In this document: positions 53,801-64,000 of the stretch, piece after piece
How positions within the stretch are numbered: the first letter of the stretch is position 1
Layout of the letters: each line of letters starts with the position of its first letter
Assembly (NCBI GenBank): GCA_023055425.1
Contig: JALGPY010000014.1
Location: 13,848,501 to 13,912,500 of the forward strand
Length of the DNA: 64,000 nt
From: Linanthus parryae
Taxonomy: Eukaryota > Streptophyta > Magnoliopsida > Ericales > Polemoniaceae
Direction: 5' to 3'
Made by a program: the position numbers and the translations under genes
The notes under the pieces: generated by a model
Told to the model about the DNA's origin: nothing
The model's database searches: none
Seen by the model: the letters and a program-made list of their open reading frames with translations, nothing else

Positions 53801-54450
53801 TCACGTTCACTCGACCAGACATCCAGTATGCAGTTCAGCAGGTTTGTCTCTTCATGCATGACCCCCGTGAGCCGCACTTTCATGCCCTGAAGCGTATCTT
53901 GCGCTACATCAGTGGGACACTTGAGTATGGTCTCCGGCTCTCTGCCTCCGCTGCTGATTCCCTCACCGCCTACACTGACGCAGATTGGGCTGGTTGTCCG
54001 GACACGCGCCGCTCCACTTCTGGTTACTGTGTCTTCTATGGGGAAAATATTTTGAGTTGGTCGTCCAAACGACAGGCCACAGTATCTCGTTCTAGTGCTG
54101 AGGCTGAGTATCGCGGTGTTGCTAACGCCGTCTCTGAACTCTGCTGGGTCCGGAATTTGCTTATTCAGCTTCGTGTCACCCCGCCTCGGGCCACTGTCGT
54201 GTATTGCGACAATGTGAGTGCTGTCTATCTCTCTGGTAATCCTGTTCAGCATCAGCGCACTAAGCATGTTGAGATTGATCTACACTTCGTTCGTGAGAAG
54301 GTTCGTTTGGGTCAGCTTCGCGTGTTACACATCCCTGCGGATTATCAGTACGCCGACATTTTCACCAAGGGTCTTCCTCGGCCCTTGTTCCAGCGTTTTC
54401 GTTCCAGTCTCAGTGTTGGCGAGCCTACAGTTTTGACTGCGGGGGAGTAA
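50851..54450 (+). CDS. Copia pol polyprotein (protease, integrase, RT, RNase H), 1199 aa
   Basis: One open frame. The first 120 residues are Gln/Pro/Ser-rich. Protease WYLDSGAYAHLTP (D-S-G present) is at about 128-140. Pre-integrase VWHNRLSHPG...CHACQISKH follows at about 258-300, and integrase FDIVHSDLWTSP, LLDDYTHFLWVFPL, F..DLGGEFDN, QNGKAERMIRRI at about 314-430. Next is a Pro/Ser-rich linker, then RT with QLDVKNTFLHGDL, YGLKQAP.AWFQRF and LLLYVDDIVITG. RNase H (AYTDADWAGCPDTRRSTSGYC, SSKRQATVSRSSAEAEYR, VYCDNVSAVYL, KHVEIDLHFVRE) ends it. Some usual residues are changed (DSGAYAH for DSGATHH, DLGGEF for DNGGEF). The stop TAA is the first three bases of the right LTR. Without gag it probably depends on relatives in trans. 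Confidence 0.92.
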   Translation: MTTYQGSRQTAATHLTTSPQTQHGRQSSRKGRNCTQLHHQQHQPLPAYPQGRWVWCPASSSPTAPSGPHSPTPGWSTPRPSFAGLLGPPPAARQQGLTAASAYPTATDLGSQFSGMTHNVPDQTWYLDSGAYAHLTPQSGILSSLSSSRHFPNILVGNGSSIPVKGSGNHTLTTNSRSLHLRNVLLTPNVIKNLVSVRQFTTDNNVSVEFDPFGFSVKDLRSGALLQRINSSGDLYPFQSVPPPSSAVSFAALPASVWHNRLSHPGRLVLDSLRSSHFISCSRHNPEALCHACQISKHVRFPFSPSTSSTSSPFDIVHSDLWTSPVLSKSHYKYYLLLLDDYTHFLWVFPLKQKSEAISKFKQFTTFVQTQFERPIKTFQCDLGGEFDNGSFHSHAINHGLVFRFACPQTSAQNGKAERMIRRINDISRALLAHASLPASFLVESLLTDVYLHNILPTKVLSNNIPTVSHYHRSPSYEHLRTFGCLCYPNLSATSPHKLAPRSVRCVFLGYPLNHRGYRCLDLSTGRVHTSRHVTFDETVFPFSTHGSVSPSVHRTSDPDDSLPSPLFTHRSHSPVAHTPSPTRPRASTSPPPPTRAPTQLSQSRNLVEPFPQHYVRRSVSTRPPPVPSVPVLPDPPESPSPSPVATSPPHLSPQMTTRSMHGIVKPVTRLTLAAQPPDPISPLPKSSTLALSDPHWKAAMDDEFGAMVTNHTWDLVPRPAGANVLRSMWLFRHKFRADGSLQRYKARLVANGKSQMVGIDCEETFSSVVKPTTIRTVLSIVVTRSWPIRQLDVKNTFLHGDLSETVYMHQPPGYRDTRHPDFVCRLRISLYGLKQAPCAWFQRFATVLTQTIGFSGCSCDESLFVYSRGSDIVYLLLYVDDIVITGWSPVVMDQIVSQLSREFAMTDLGHLHHFLGIAVTRNSSGLFLSQHQYATDILRRASMSTCKSTATPVEVGSKLRATSGPPVADPSLYRSLAGALQYLTFTRPDIQYAVQQVCLFMHDPREPHFHALKRILRYISGTLEYGLRLSASAADSLTAYTDADWAGCPDTRRSTSGYCVFYGENILSWSSKRQATVSRSSAEAEYRGVANAVSELCWVRNLLIQLRVTPPRATVVYCDNVSAVYLSGNPVQHQRTKHVEIDLHFVREKVRLGQLRVLHIPADYQYADIFTKGLPRPLFQRFRSSLSVGEPTVLTAGE

Positions 54451-54585
54451 TAGTCTTAGGACGGTTTTGTATGTACCGTACTTAGTAGCGGATTACGATT
54501 GTAATTAGCAAAATTAGTGTATGTAATTTCTATATAAGCTTTGTGAATATTCAATGAAAATTACGGAAGATTTATCTCACTTTCA
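54448..54585 (+). repeat. Right LTR of the short-LTR copia element
   Basis: 138 bp, preceded by the polypurine tract GCGGGGGAG (54439-54447). Its first codon supplies the stop of the pol ORF. Confidence 0.88.
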
Positions 54586-55322
54586 CAAAGAAGCTAGAGC
54601 ATTTCAGCCATCAGCACACCTTGACCTTAGCAACGCACTGGTTGGACAGATCGGATAAGCGTTGTTTTGCTTGTGTAAAGGAGTTCACCAAAGAAGCTCT
54701 CTACTACCGTTGTGAAGAAGAAGAAGACGAAGAAGAAGGAAATTGCAGTTTATTTTTCCTGCACCCAGCTTGTGCGGATATGCCCAAGAACAGGGAAAAC
54801 TCACCTTTCCATGATTCAGAGTGTGCCGGCAACATAGAACTCAAGAAGTACATCCGGCCTGACCAATCAGACCGCACGTGTGCTATTTGTAAAAAAAGCT
54901 GTTATCGCTTTGCATACGTTTGTTCCGTGTGCGCATATCTGGAGTGCTTCACATGTGTATTGATTCGTTTTGGCGAAGTGAAGATGTCATTTCACGAACA
55001 TCCAGTTCACCTGTTCAGTGCAGCATCATCACGTCAACTTTGTACTGTTTGCAGCCTTAGCCTTCCTATACAAGTGAACAAGGGGATCTCTCTTACGGAT
55101 GCTATACCTGCTATTACCGCGTACATCCTGATTGTACACCCGTACCTTTGGAAGTGCAATCGCCTTCTCATCCTTGTCACCCACTTAAACTCACTATCTA
55201 CCCAAAATCGATCGCTTGTCGAATCTGCACAGGTGTGATAGATCATACCAAAGAATATGCTTACCTGTGCAAAAAATGTGAATTCTACACTCACGTTTAT
55301 GACTACTTGAGCACCACCAGGT
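54586..55322 (+). pseudogene. DC1 gene, remainder after the copia insertion
   Basis: From 54591 the frame reads KLEHFSHQHTLTLATHW, KRCFACVKEFTKEALYYRC, FFLHPACADMP, CAICKKSCYRFAYVCSVCAY, MSFHEHPVHLF and CTVCSLSLPI. About 55073-55085 the frame shifts, and the family pattern resumes as YGCYTCYYRVHPDCTP, CRICTGVIDHTKEYAYLCKKCEFYTH, ending near a GGTAATTA splice-donor-like site at 55321. So besides the copia element there is a frameshift. The next exon, if any, was not found in the AT-rich region that follows. Confidence 0.8.
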
Positions 55323-55398
55323 AATTACCTAGTTGTCTTTTACTCTTTGTCTCCAACATCTGCCTGCCAAACTATCTTTCTATCCGCATTAGTTTTCA

Positions 55399-55482
<84 letters not shown>

Positions 55483-55566
55483 CTCATAGAAAAATTATTT
55501 AGTTACTTATATTGATAAATTGTATACAAATATATTACTTAATTATTGATAAATTGTATACAAATA

Positions 55567-55598
<32 letters not shown>

Positions 55599-58214
55599 GA
55601 TATAAATATATATATATATATAAATATATTAAAGCTAAAAAAGTGCCGAGAAGAATTATGAAATTGTCATTTGTCAATTAACCTTTAGCAAGGTGTAGAC
55701 ATGTGTACGCTTATGTCAAATGATGTAACTTCCACATTAGTAATTAAAAATTAATTCATGAACTTGCTCAATTAATAGCTTCACTAATTAGTTACTAGAT
55801 TATATGAGTTACAAAACAATCACTTATCCAATTTATGTGAATATGTATTATAATTTAGTTTATGATAATTATATATTTTTTTATGTAGAACCCTAAAATT
55901 TATATACTGGATCTAACATTGCATAGGTAGTATTCTCTAAATTACGGAAACTGACATATATTATAATATTTGATTTTCATATTAATTTTGCTATATTTCT
56001 CAAAAAAAAAATGCTATATAAGACATGAATTTAATTTGGAATCAAATATATAAAAGCAAAAAGAAATTATATTAGTTTGATGTGAGTATGACTTGAAGTC
56101 AATTTTTAACCCGATGCAAATAAATTATATCATTGATACTTGAAATAAAAATTACGAACCAAATGCATCGATTATTTATTATTCAAAAACAAAAAAATTT
56201 ACAACTTTAATTTAACGGTCAAGGTTTAGCCGGTCTGATCCATAATTCACAACCTTTTTTACTGTTTTCTTTAAAATTTGGTACAGTTTATTGAAATCCT
56301 CGTGAAATTACATAATCATATTTCAAAAACTTTAATGTTAAGTATCTATTATTGTAAAAAAAGTTTTTCAACGACTGAATGTAATGGTCAAGGTCTAGCC
56401 CATCTGATCCATAGTTAACAATTTTTACTGTTTTTTTTATCAAGTTCAATACTATTTAGTGGAATCCTCAGGAACTTATATAATCACATTTCAACAGCTG
56501 TAATGTAATATTCAGGATTTAGTTCCCATACTCATTATATAATTAATGATATAAATAATACTATCATTGCTGATTCTCTCATTTTTAAGATTAATATATA
56601 AAATACACATGTTCATTACCTCGTAAAAAGTAGTTTTAAGGAGTTAGAAGATAAAAAATAAAAAAATAAAAAAGAAGAAGAAGAAGTTGAAGTTAGAGAA
56701 AACTAATTCTTTTTGGTCTTATAGAAAGGTAAAAAGGCCATCAAACATAAATTCTAACGAAAATAGCATAATCAGAAATTTTTTATGACTTGAAAAGGGT
56801 AAAAAGTTGCCTAAAATTGGACAAAAAAGAACAGGGCCTTACTTCACTTATAATTTATCGCCTACAAAGTTCATTTCAAGAGTAAAAGAAAGAGAGTGCA
56901 TTTTATTAAAAGTTGACTTTTTAGTCGTAAAAGAGATAAATAAAGTTATCTAAACAAAACTTCTAACGAAATGAGAAAAACAAAACTTTCCTTATGACGT
57001 TAAAAGAAGAATAAATTGTCTAAAATTAGAAAAATAAAGTGTAGCTTTAGTTGGCCTACCATAGATGATGGTTTAGTATATTGGAAAAAGAAAAAAAAAT
57101 GTTTTCCTTCACTGAAATCAGATCAAATAAGAAAGAAAGTAGTATGTATATGTCTCACTTCAAAAAATCAAAAACCCAAGATATCAATTGGGATTTATTG
57201 ATGATCAATGTAGACTTATATACTTTAGTATGTATAACGAATTTGACTATTTCAGTATTAATCTATTGCAATTATCGCTATCTCTGCAGTCGAAATTTTT
57301 AAATTTTATTTGTTCCAATTTGTAGAGAATGTTTCAGAGTAGGCTTAACATGCAAAAGTGACTCATTAGAAATCTTATGATGGCACTTGTTTCTTCAATA
57401 TTCTTAGCTTAAAATCTCCATACCCTAATAAATTTAAAATTTAATCAAGAGGAAATGAAGCACTTTTTGTACTAAAATTTAACTATGCATATAGTTTTTC
57501 TTCATTCACAATTAATTGCTGCAACAACTTTAAAAATTTGTTGTGTTTAAATTATTTCTTCTGTTTAAGCGATAAATCTTTTTTGAAATGTCAGTTTTTA
57601 AGTTGTGATATTTTTTAAAGAAACAAAGTCTTTTGAGTTTTCTCCCTACAAGATCACATAGAAGAATTAACATTAGTAATATTTCGCATAGTTCTCAATT
57701 TTTTGCATATGTCATTCCATTGTGATTCCCACTATACGTGAGACAAAGGCAGGGCTTACTAACATCACCACACATTTAGTAATTTGAAATAATTCTAAAA
57801 AAATAATTAGTCCATAAAATATTTGTGCTCCGGCACTATAATTGTAATAAATGAAATGTATTGAAGAGTTTCTTGATAACAACTTCATGAATATTTTACT
57901 TATTTCTATAGATATTTCAAAAAAAAATATGAGGTAAGTACATGATATTATAAATTTTCGTAGTACATCTTATAACTTATACTTTTCAAGTTTTTTTTTG
58001 GTTGATGTTATTATCTTAGAATTAATATACAAAGAAAAAAGAAGAATAATTGATATACAAGAATGATATTGCAATTCTAACAAAAATATACTACACACCA
58101 CCATGTTCTCACAAAGATTAACGATTATGAATTCAAAATAGATAAGAATAATTATTCGCTTTTGGTAAGAAATCAAAGGAATGTGTATGAGGTTGCATGT
58201 CTTCATATGTGAAG
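55323..58214. repeat. AT-rich gene-free region with microsatellites
   Basis: (TA)n at 55400-55442 directly followed by (GA)n to about 55480; (CT)n at 55566-55588 followed by (TA)n to about 55622. The duplicated ATAAATTGTATACAAATAT words at 55514 and 55549 sit between the two pairs, giving a loose mirror arrangement. The rest to 58214 is AT-rich without convincing ORFs. Confidence 0.7.
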
Positions 58215-58572
58215 CTTCAAATATTGGCGTTCACTTAAACCATCATTGTTAGTGTGTCTCGATGAAAATGATCACATAGGTAGTGATTGTGAAGTAGATC
58301 TATCACTAACACGATACGAGCCAAAGAGGGGCTCCATTGTACTTGATAGGAAAACAGTTGTTGTCGAGAATGACGTGGATGCATCCGATCTTTCTTTAAA
58401 GCTCGCATCGCCCAATCATACATTCCGGAAAATCCACAAGTGTGGAAAAAAAATACTCTCAAGAAAATGTGGTACTTTGTATAAGAAGAGTGAACTTTCG
58501 ATATTTTCATATTGCAAAACTACTGTGCACAAGAGATTCCGGCGGGGAGACCTCCGTGTACACCGTATGTAG
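58215..58572 (+). other. Unrecognised ORF fragment
   Basis: The plus frame from about 58246 gives 108 codons: LVCLDENDHIGSDCEVDLSL, ASDLSLKLASPNHTF, then a Cys/Lys-rich part HKCGKKILSRKCGTLYKKSELSIFSYCKTTVHK. The spacing of Cys/His in the second half faintly recalls a decayed DC1 module, and DC1 genes are neighbours, but the match is too weak to assign. Confidence 0.3.
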
Positions 58573-59884
58573 AGGATCATAGATGGAACAGGAAGAGTTG
58601 GGTTGTGTGTAGGGAGAGAGTAAGGCAGTAGTAATGTCTGAGAGAGAGAAAGAGGTTTGGCAGAGCTTCCGCGTATGGCTAATGTGTTCTCCTTTGTACG
58701 GAAAGGTTAACGTCCTATATATAATGGAGAATGTGACCGTTGCAGTGTGGTTAATGCGCCCATCAATGGAGGCTTAATTAGCTTAACCGCAACGGCACGT
58801 TCGTCCGCCTATATAGGGACCGTTACAGCACGTTATGCGCGAATACCGGAACCGTTACGAGGTTGACCGGGTTTGACCGGATTGACCGGGTTTATGGAGC
58901 TCGTGCCATAAATCCCTCAAAAGCAGTTACAAAAGGTCGCGCGCGGGCTTGGCTCGCATGCGACAGGATTTACTCTAGCCTCCAAACCACTAAGTCCCTA
59001 CAAGTCCCGTGTAGTGGTATGCGAGGGCTCTGTCTCGCAGCCCCCACATGGATCAGCGCGGCTGGTGATCCAGTGTGTGTGGAGCACAATATGGTGTGCT
59101 GGATGGTTGCCACGTGGCCAAGATCTGTCAGCTCAGAAAGCACTATCTACATTAGCCCCCTTTCTGCGCGTGAAGACTCATAGCTGTATAGACTTCCATG
59201 CGCGGAAACCAACATACGCGTCGCCGCCACGCACCAATTCAAATACGGGTAAGTTCAGCCCCCCGTGCGTGCCATTATGACCTAAAACCCCTAGAGTCGT
59301 GCCGTCTGGCCTTTAGGGTTTTAGGCGTGACGTCAGCTTGTCCTGTGATTGCGCGATTCGACGGTGACGGTTGCGATTCGACTACTGAATGGACGCAACC
59401 CTTCATTGTTTTTGGATAAATACTTTGTACTCTCCATTGTTGCAAAGCATCACTTCTTTCTATTAAGTGAATGGTACCCGGAAGTCTTCGAGAGCAGATT
59501 CAGATAATCAATCACCAGTTCAGAACTGCAAATCGTCTTCTTCAACTGTGTATATCCAAGCAGGCTTCGCGAAAACAAGGTTGGCCTTGTTCAATTTCGA
59601 TTTAAAATACCAGTATATGCTTTGAACTGCGTTGAATCTGTAAACCCATAACATATAATCTGTTGAAACTTGTGAAGAAGCTTCAAGCTTTGGACCCAAT
59701 TGTGGCTTAATCCTTCGATGATAAGGACCTTGGATAGGGTTTTGAAATCCCTGATAATGCAACCCTCTAATTTCTGAAATTGATACCAGAAACTGTTTAT
59801 CTTTCTTTCCATAGATCTTGAATCTCGAAATTCAAACTGAGTGTGGCATATTTCTCCCCCCTTTTTTCTTGCTCTTCCCCAGGA
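58573..59884 (+). promoter_or_regulatory. Upstream region of the mobile-domain gene
   Basis: Holds CTATATATAATGG (58708-58720) and GGATAAATAC (59414-59423), both TATA-like, the second followed by a leader-like stretch. CTTGCTCTTCCCCAG at 59868-59882 is a good splice acceptor two bases before the ATG, so a 5'-leader intron is likely. It may be an LTR, but no second copy lies in the window. Confidence 0.4.
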
Positions 59885-62800
59885 ATGGCCAAGACAAAAG
59901 GAACCAAACCCACCAAGGAGGACGAAGAGATACCTGATCTTCCGCAGGCTTTGTGGCGAAAAGCCCCCTACCTGGGTGGCAAAGATTTCTACCACGCGAG
60001 GGTTAAGGCGAAGAAATTGCCTGCTTCTGTCCCCAATGAGGGATTGCTAACACTGACTCCCCCAGTTAACTCAGCCTTGCTCGAGTTGATTGGCTCCGAG
60101 GACGTGGTTCGATTGGGAATCGAAAATGGGTACTTCCCCTATGCTGCGATTTCCACCCAAGCTTTTGTCCAGAAATTGGACTACATGGATGAGTGGATTG
60201 ACCACGTGTTGACCAATCATGCTGCGACTCTTAATGAGGCCGGCGTATACTTCGCTGTTCGTGCTATGAAGGGTGCTGCCGTGAAGCTGGACCAGTCCAT
60301 GCTTCTAAACCTTCTTTCCCGCTACTCGCCTGCGACTCACACATTCCACTTTGCTGAGTTCGAGGCTGCCCCCACACTCGAGGACGTGCACATGTTGTAC
60401 GATCTTTCTCCCATGGGTGAAGTGGACCCCTTGAGTCCTTTGAGGACGGCTGCGGAGATCGCTTTGTACACGCAGATGGAGGACTGCCTATCAGAGGTGA
60501 AGAAAATCTCCACCCGGTGGACTACTACCAAAGCCCTTCCAAACTGGCAGTTGGTTGATACGTCCGCGAAGAATACTTGGAACAAATGGGTGCAGTACTT
60601 CTTTCGTGACTACGCGAACAGCAGCATCACCAAGAAGCTTCTGAGTGAGAACCCGGAGGCCAAGAATTATGTGGAAGGTAAGGGCTATCACTTGACCCTT
60701 TGTGCTTTCCTCTGTGCATGGTTGTCGAGGTACTTAATCGATGGTCACCCACATGATGGGGTCTTCTATCACGTTCTGCCGCTTGATGTGAAGCTCGCCC
60801 TTGGCCAGAGAGTCGCACTCGGACCCTTGGTCTTGGGCACGCTGTACTATAGACTGGACCAGCTAGTTGTGGCCATGAAGGAGTCACGTGGCCGTCTCGA
60901 TATACTGACTTTCGTCAACATCGCCTTCTTGACGATGTGGGTCTTCGAGCGATGGTCGTCCTATGCCCCAACTGCTCTTAAGCCCAACAAGTGGTCTCCC
61001 CCAGGCGAGACGGAGGAGCGTAACAGTGGAAGAGCTGCGAGGTGGTTCGGAGCGAACAATACCAAGTGCGTTTGGAGCCTGATATGCGACAAGCGGCAAG
61101 AGTTCACTGCCAGGCCCTATGCCATGCGCATTGAGAATGTGCGATGGTTTCCAAAGTTGTACCCTTCTAAGGGTGTCGTTTTCTCAGAAGAGCTCCTCTT
61201 CGAAGAGGGATCGCATTTCCATGACCGCTATCGCGAATTCTTTTGCTGGTGTCTGCGAGGTTCCCTTCCTGCTCTCGCAGAGCATATTCGTGAGCTCGCG
61301 CCAAGGTATGAGAGGATTACCGTGGATGTTGACCCCACTCGAGTTTCTCCCCAGTTCGGCTTTGATGCAGTGGCACCATCAATCTGGCCCCAGTCCATTA
61401 TCAGAGGTTGCTATAAGCGCTTGCTAACAAAGGAGTGCAAGACAGTCTTCATGAACAATCTTCCCTTTGAGCAGCCTGCGGGTAACCGCGAGGGCGGTTG
61501 TTCCCAGAACTGGCTCGCATACTGGTTCGCCCAACAAACGAGGATCGAGACACAGTCGGCTGCCCAGCCGAGTAGAGCTCCTTTGATCAAAAGAAACTCT
61601 TTTCCGTTGCCCCAATTGCAGTCTGAGCGAGTCTGAATATGGTTGCTACTCATTGTTGGATCATGAGAACCATTTGTGCCCTGACGTCATTCTGAAGGAA
61701 AAGATCGTCGCAGTTAAGAAAGGTGACTCGCATGTCATCAGATATAGCGAGACATTTGCTAAGGTAAGCAACTTTTTTCGCGCGCGTTAAGCTTCTTGAT
61801 TTCCACATGTTGATGCCTTTATTTTATACTGTTTGCTGTAGTGTCATGTGCGGAGATTCGCATCTGGTGATCGTTCCAAGTCGTTGGTTAACACCATTGT
61901 TGCCACCAAAAGACAAGGACAGTCGTTCCTGCTAGCATCGAGGATGGACCCCGAGGTCGAAACCAGGATTCGCGCAGTCATGAATGCTTTTGCTGACTCG
62001 CTGATAGATAATGCTCCGGCCTTGTCTCCCCCCAGAGATAATCCGTCTCCTCCAGCGACTGCCGCGCCGAGAGCAAAGAGACCCAGGCAAAAGGGAATTA
62101 CAATTTCTTCCCCTAGAAGTGCTCCAACTTCCCCTCCAGCGAGGTCCCTTTCTGTCAAGGATAAAGGCAAAGGTCGTATGCCCAGCAGAGCGCGGAAGGA
62201 GCTCGCAGTTGAGACCTTTATTCCATTCAACCATGAGGAAGAAGAGGAGAGGCAGGAGCCCAGAGAAGGTGATGAAGAAGAGGAAGAAAGAACAAATGTG
62301 ATACATGAGGAAGAATCAGGAGGTACCTCCATCGCGTTTCCCTTCTCATTATCGTAATTCTTTTGCAATTCTTTCTTAAACCAATCGTTTCTTCGCAGAT
62401 GATGATGATGATGAGACCATCGGTGGCCTTTTGGCCAAGAGACAAAAGAGGAATGCTCATTCTGACATTCCAGACGAACCCATAAGCGAGGACGTTCTTG
62501 CCGAGTCCAGGAAGACAGCCGCGGAAGCTGCTGAAAGGAGAAGGCAGCGAGAAGAGGAGGAGCTCGAGCGTGTGAGGCAGCGGAGCCTCGAGGAGCAACA
62601 TGTTGACGACTTAGTGCGTCCCATTGATGAGGAAGATGCACTTCCCGAAGAGGTGGCTCCTCAGCCTGAGGAGGAGGATGTGACTTTAGAAGAAGATGCA
62701 GCAGCTTTGGTGCAAGCCCAAGCAGATTTTGAAGAAATCGCAGGCGGTAATAAAGGTGAGATTTTCAATCTCGCAGTAACTTATAGGGATGTTGTGGTGG

Positions 62801-64000
62801 GTGCATTAAAGCATGGTGTGTCAAAAGCTGACATTCGCCGTTGGCTAGTAGGCAAGTGCGGAGAACCTTCAGGTAATCATTTGAGCGATATGCATGGACT
62901 AGACCTTAGCAACTTGAAACAGAAACATGACTGGTTTCTTCGCGTCCCAGGTCACGCTCATTTTAAGGACCTGCTTAATGAGGACACACTAATAGGGCAT
63001 GGTTCCACGTCTTTAGTGTATGACGAAGATACTTCAATCCCACCTTCGCGTGGAGGTGCTTGCTCTTAGCTTTAGCAAATATAGTAAAATAATGTACAAT
63101 ACGAGTTACCTCATACTATCGCATTTTATATCGCAGGCAATGCTGAGGAACCTGTGCTGGAGCAAAGAAGTCAGCCCTCTGCGTCCTATATTCCGATTCC
63201 GAGTTCCCATACCGAGAAGCCCGTCGCAGCTGCTGAACATGCAGGAGAGCCCCTTGAGGACATCATCGAACTTTCTGATGATGCTGAAGCTGACGCTGTG
63301 CTAATGGAAGAAGATGTCCGTACTGGCGCTGAGGAAGTAAGAACAAGTACTGTTGACGCTTCCGCATCAGAAAGTGTCCCTCGCCAAGCAACTTCGGCTG
63401 TCACTTCGCCTCCGGCGATGACTGAGTCGGTGGCACCGCTTCCTGCGTGGAGCTTTTGGGGCTCGCAGGTCGGGAATGCAGTCGCAGCTGGTGCGGGTTA
63501 TACTCTTCCTCCTAACTATGAGGGGTTAGAGCTCGCAGCTGACAGGAGAGCTATGGAACGAGGACAGTCTTCGACTACTCCAGCAATGCGCATTCCTTCT
63601 CTTCGTGAGATTCTTGAAGGAACTGGTAAGTAACGATTTGCTGTTTGCATCTCACATTATTCATTTGTGAGTTTGATAGCATAACTTAGCTTTGAAATTG
63701 CTTTAGGTTTGAAGCAAACTGATGTGGACTGGCTAGTTCGGATGCGCCTCACCTACCCCCAATCATTTGCGAGATCTCTGGAGATAGGGCCCTTTGACAG
63801 GAGGCTGTTTCTTACCGAAGCCATTTGGATTTTGGAGCAGCTGTCTGCGGCCACGCCTGCGACCATTTCAGTTCAGAGTGCCGAGTTGCTTTTTGGCATG
63901 TGCCAAAATCTTCTTGCCAAAGTCCAAGGCAGACTTGGTTTCAGATTTCTTATGAAAAGAGTTACCCTGATTCGCGCAGCTGTAACTTTGAAACTCGGCC
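59885..64000 (+). CDS. Plant mobile domain (PMD) protein, multi-exon, partial at window end
   Basis: ATG at 59885 (MAKTKGTKPTKEDEEIPDL). Exon 1 carries the aminotransferase-like plant mobile domain: NAATLNEAGVYFAVRAMKG-type start, TFHFAEFEAAPTLEDVHMLYDLSPMGE, LCAFLCAWLSRYLIDG, VALGPLVLGTLYYRLDQLV, ILTFVNIAFLTMWVFERW and a C-terminal PQFGFD. My model: exon 1 59885-61763, then 61842-62322, 62399-63055, 63137-63625 and 63707 to beyond 64000; all four introns have GT...AG and the last three are phase 1. Exon 1 changes frame by +1 between about 61580 and 61637 (stop TGA at 61634; the other frame gives CPNCSLSESEYGCYSLLDHE), an indel or a missed intron. Later exons give a Glu/Arg coiled-coil-like segment (AAEAAERRRQREEEELERVRQR), acidic stretches and an unknown C-terminal domain. 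PMD occurs in transposons and in MAIN-like silencing proteins; which this is cannot be told. Confidence 0.65.

Overview
This is plant nuclear DNA. It holds spliceosomal-type genes, plant L1 LINE, Ty1/copia, Ty3/gypsy and CACTA elements, MITEs, plant-specific DC1 (Cys/His-rich C1) genes and a plant mobile domain gene. A eudicot is likely, but the species cannot be told from the sequence. Almost all of the window is layered transposable elements around a small local family of DC1 genes. Every DC1 member here is damaged or shortened.

Layout. 1-8969: a decayed Ty3/gypsy element (minus) with 1.9-2.6 kb LTRs; its left LTR is cut by the end of a CACTA transposon. 8970-10330: copia LTR and leader into which the gypsy element went. 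11174-13105: DC1 gene split by one in-frame TGA. 13682-19822: L1-type LINE with an 11-bp target duplication. 21040-21921: short DC1 gene. 23752-26572: hAT-like MITE and half a copia element. 26573-35890: a DC1 gene interrupted by a complete 8.4-kb copia element with a CCTTT target duplication. 36104-37765: gag relic and MITEs.

37766-48950 is the outstanding part: an endogenous geminivirus cluster. It has two nearly identical partial genomes (38538-41748 and 45596-48381), plus an inverted Rep arm at 37766-38537. They encode coat protein, a V2-like protein, a small membrane-segment ORF, a begomovirus BC1-type movement protein and an intron-containing Rep whose N-terminal nicking domain is missing everywhere. 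The canonical TAATATTAC hairpin lies on the minus strand, so coat protein is virion-sense and Rep and movement protein are complementary-sense. Between the two genomes lie 2.7 head-to-tail copies of a 1283-bp unit. The unit has its own TAATATTAC hairpin, an A-rich tract, iteron-like repeats shared with the virus and no long ORF. It looks like an integrated rolling-circle concatemer of a satellite or defective DNA. Patchwork filler joins the blocks.

48951-49416: Tourist-like MITE abutting the viral block. 49717-55322: a DC1 gene (TATA box, leader, ATG) split after codon 6 by a 4.7-kb copia element with an intact 1199-codon pol ORF but no recognisable gag. 55323-58214: AT-rich DNA and microsatellites without genes. 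59885-64000: a five-exon plant mobile domain gene or transposon ORF running off the window, with one frame break.
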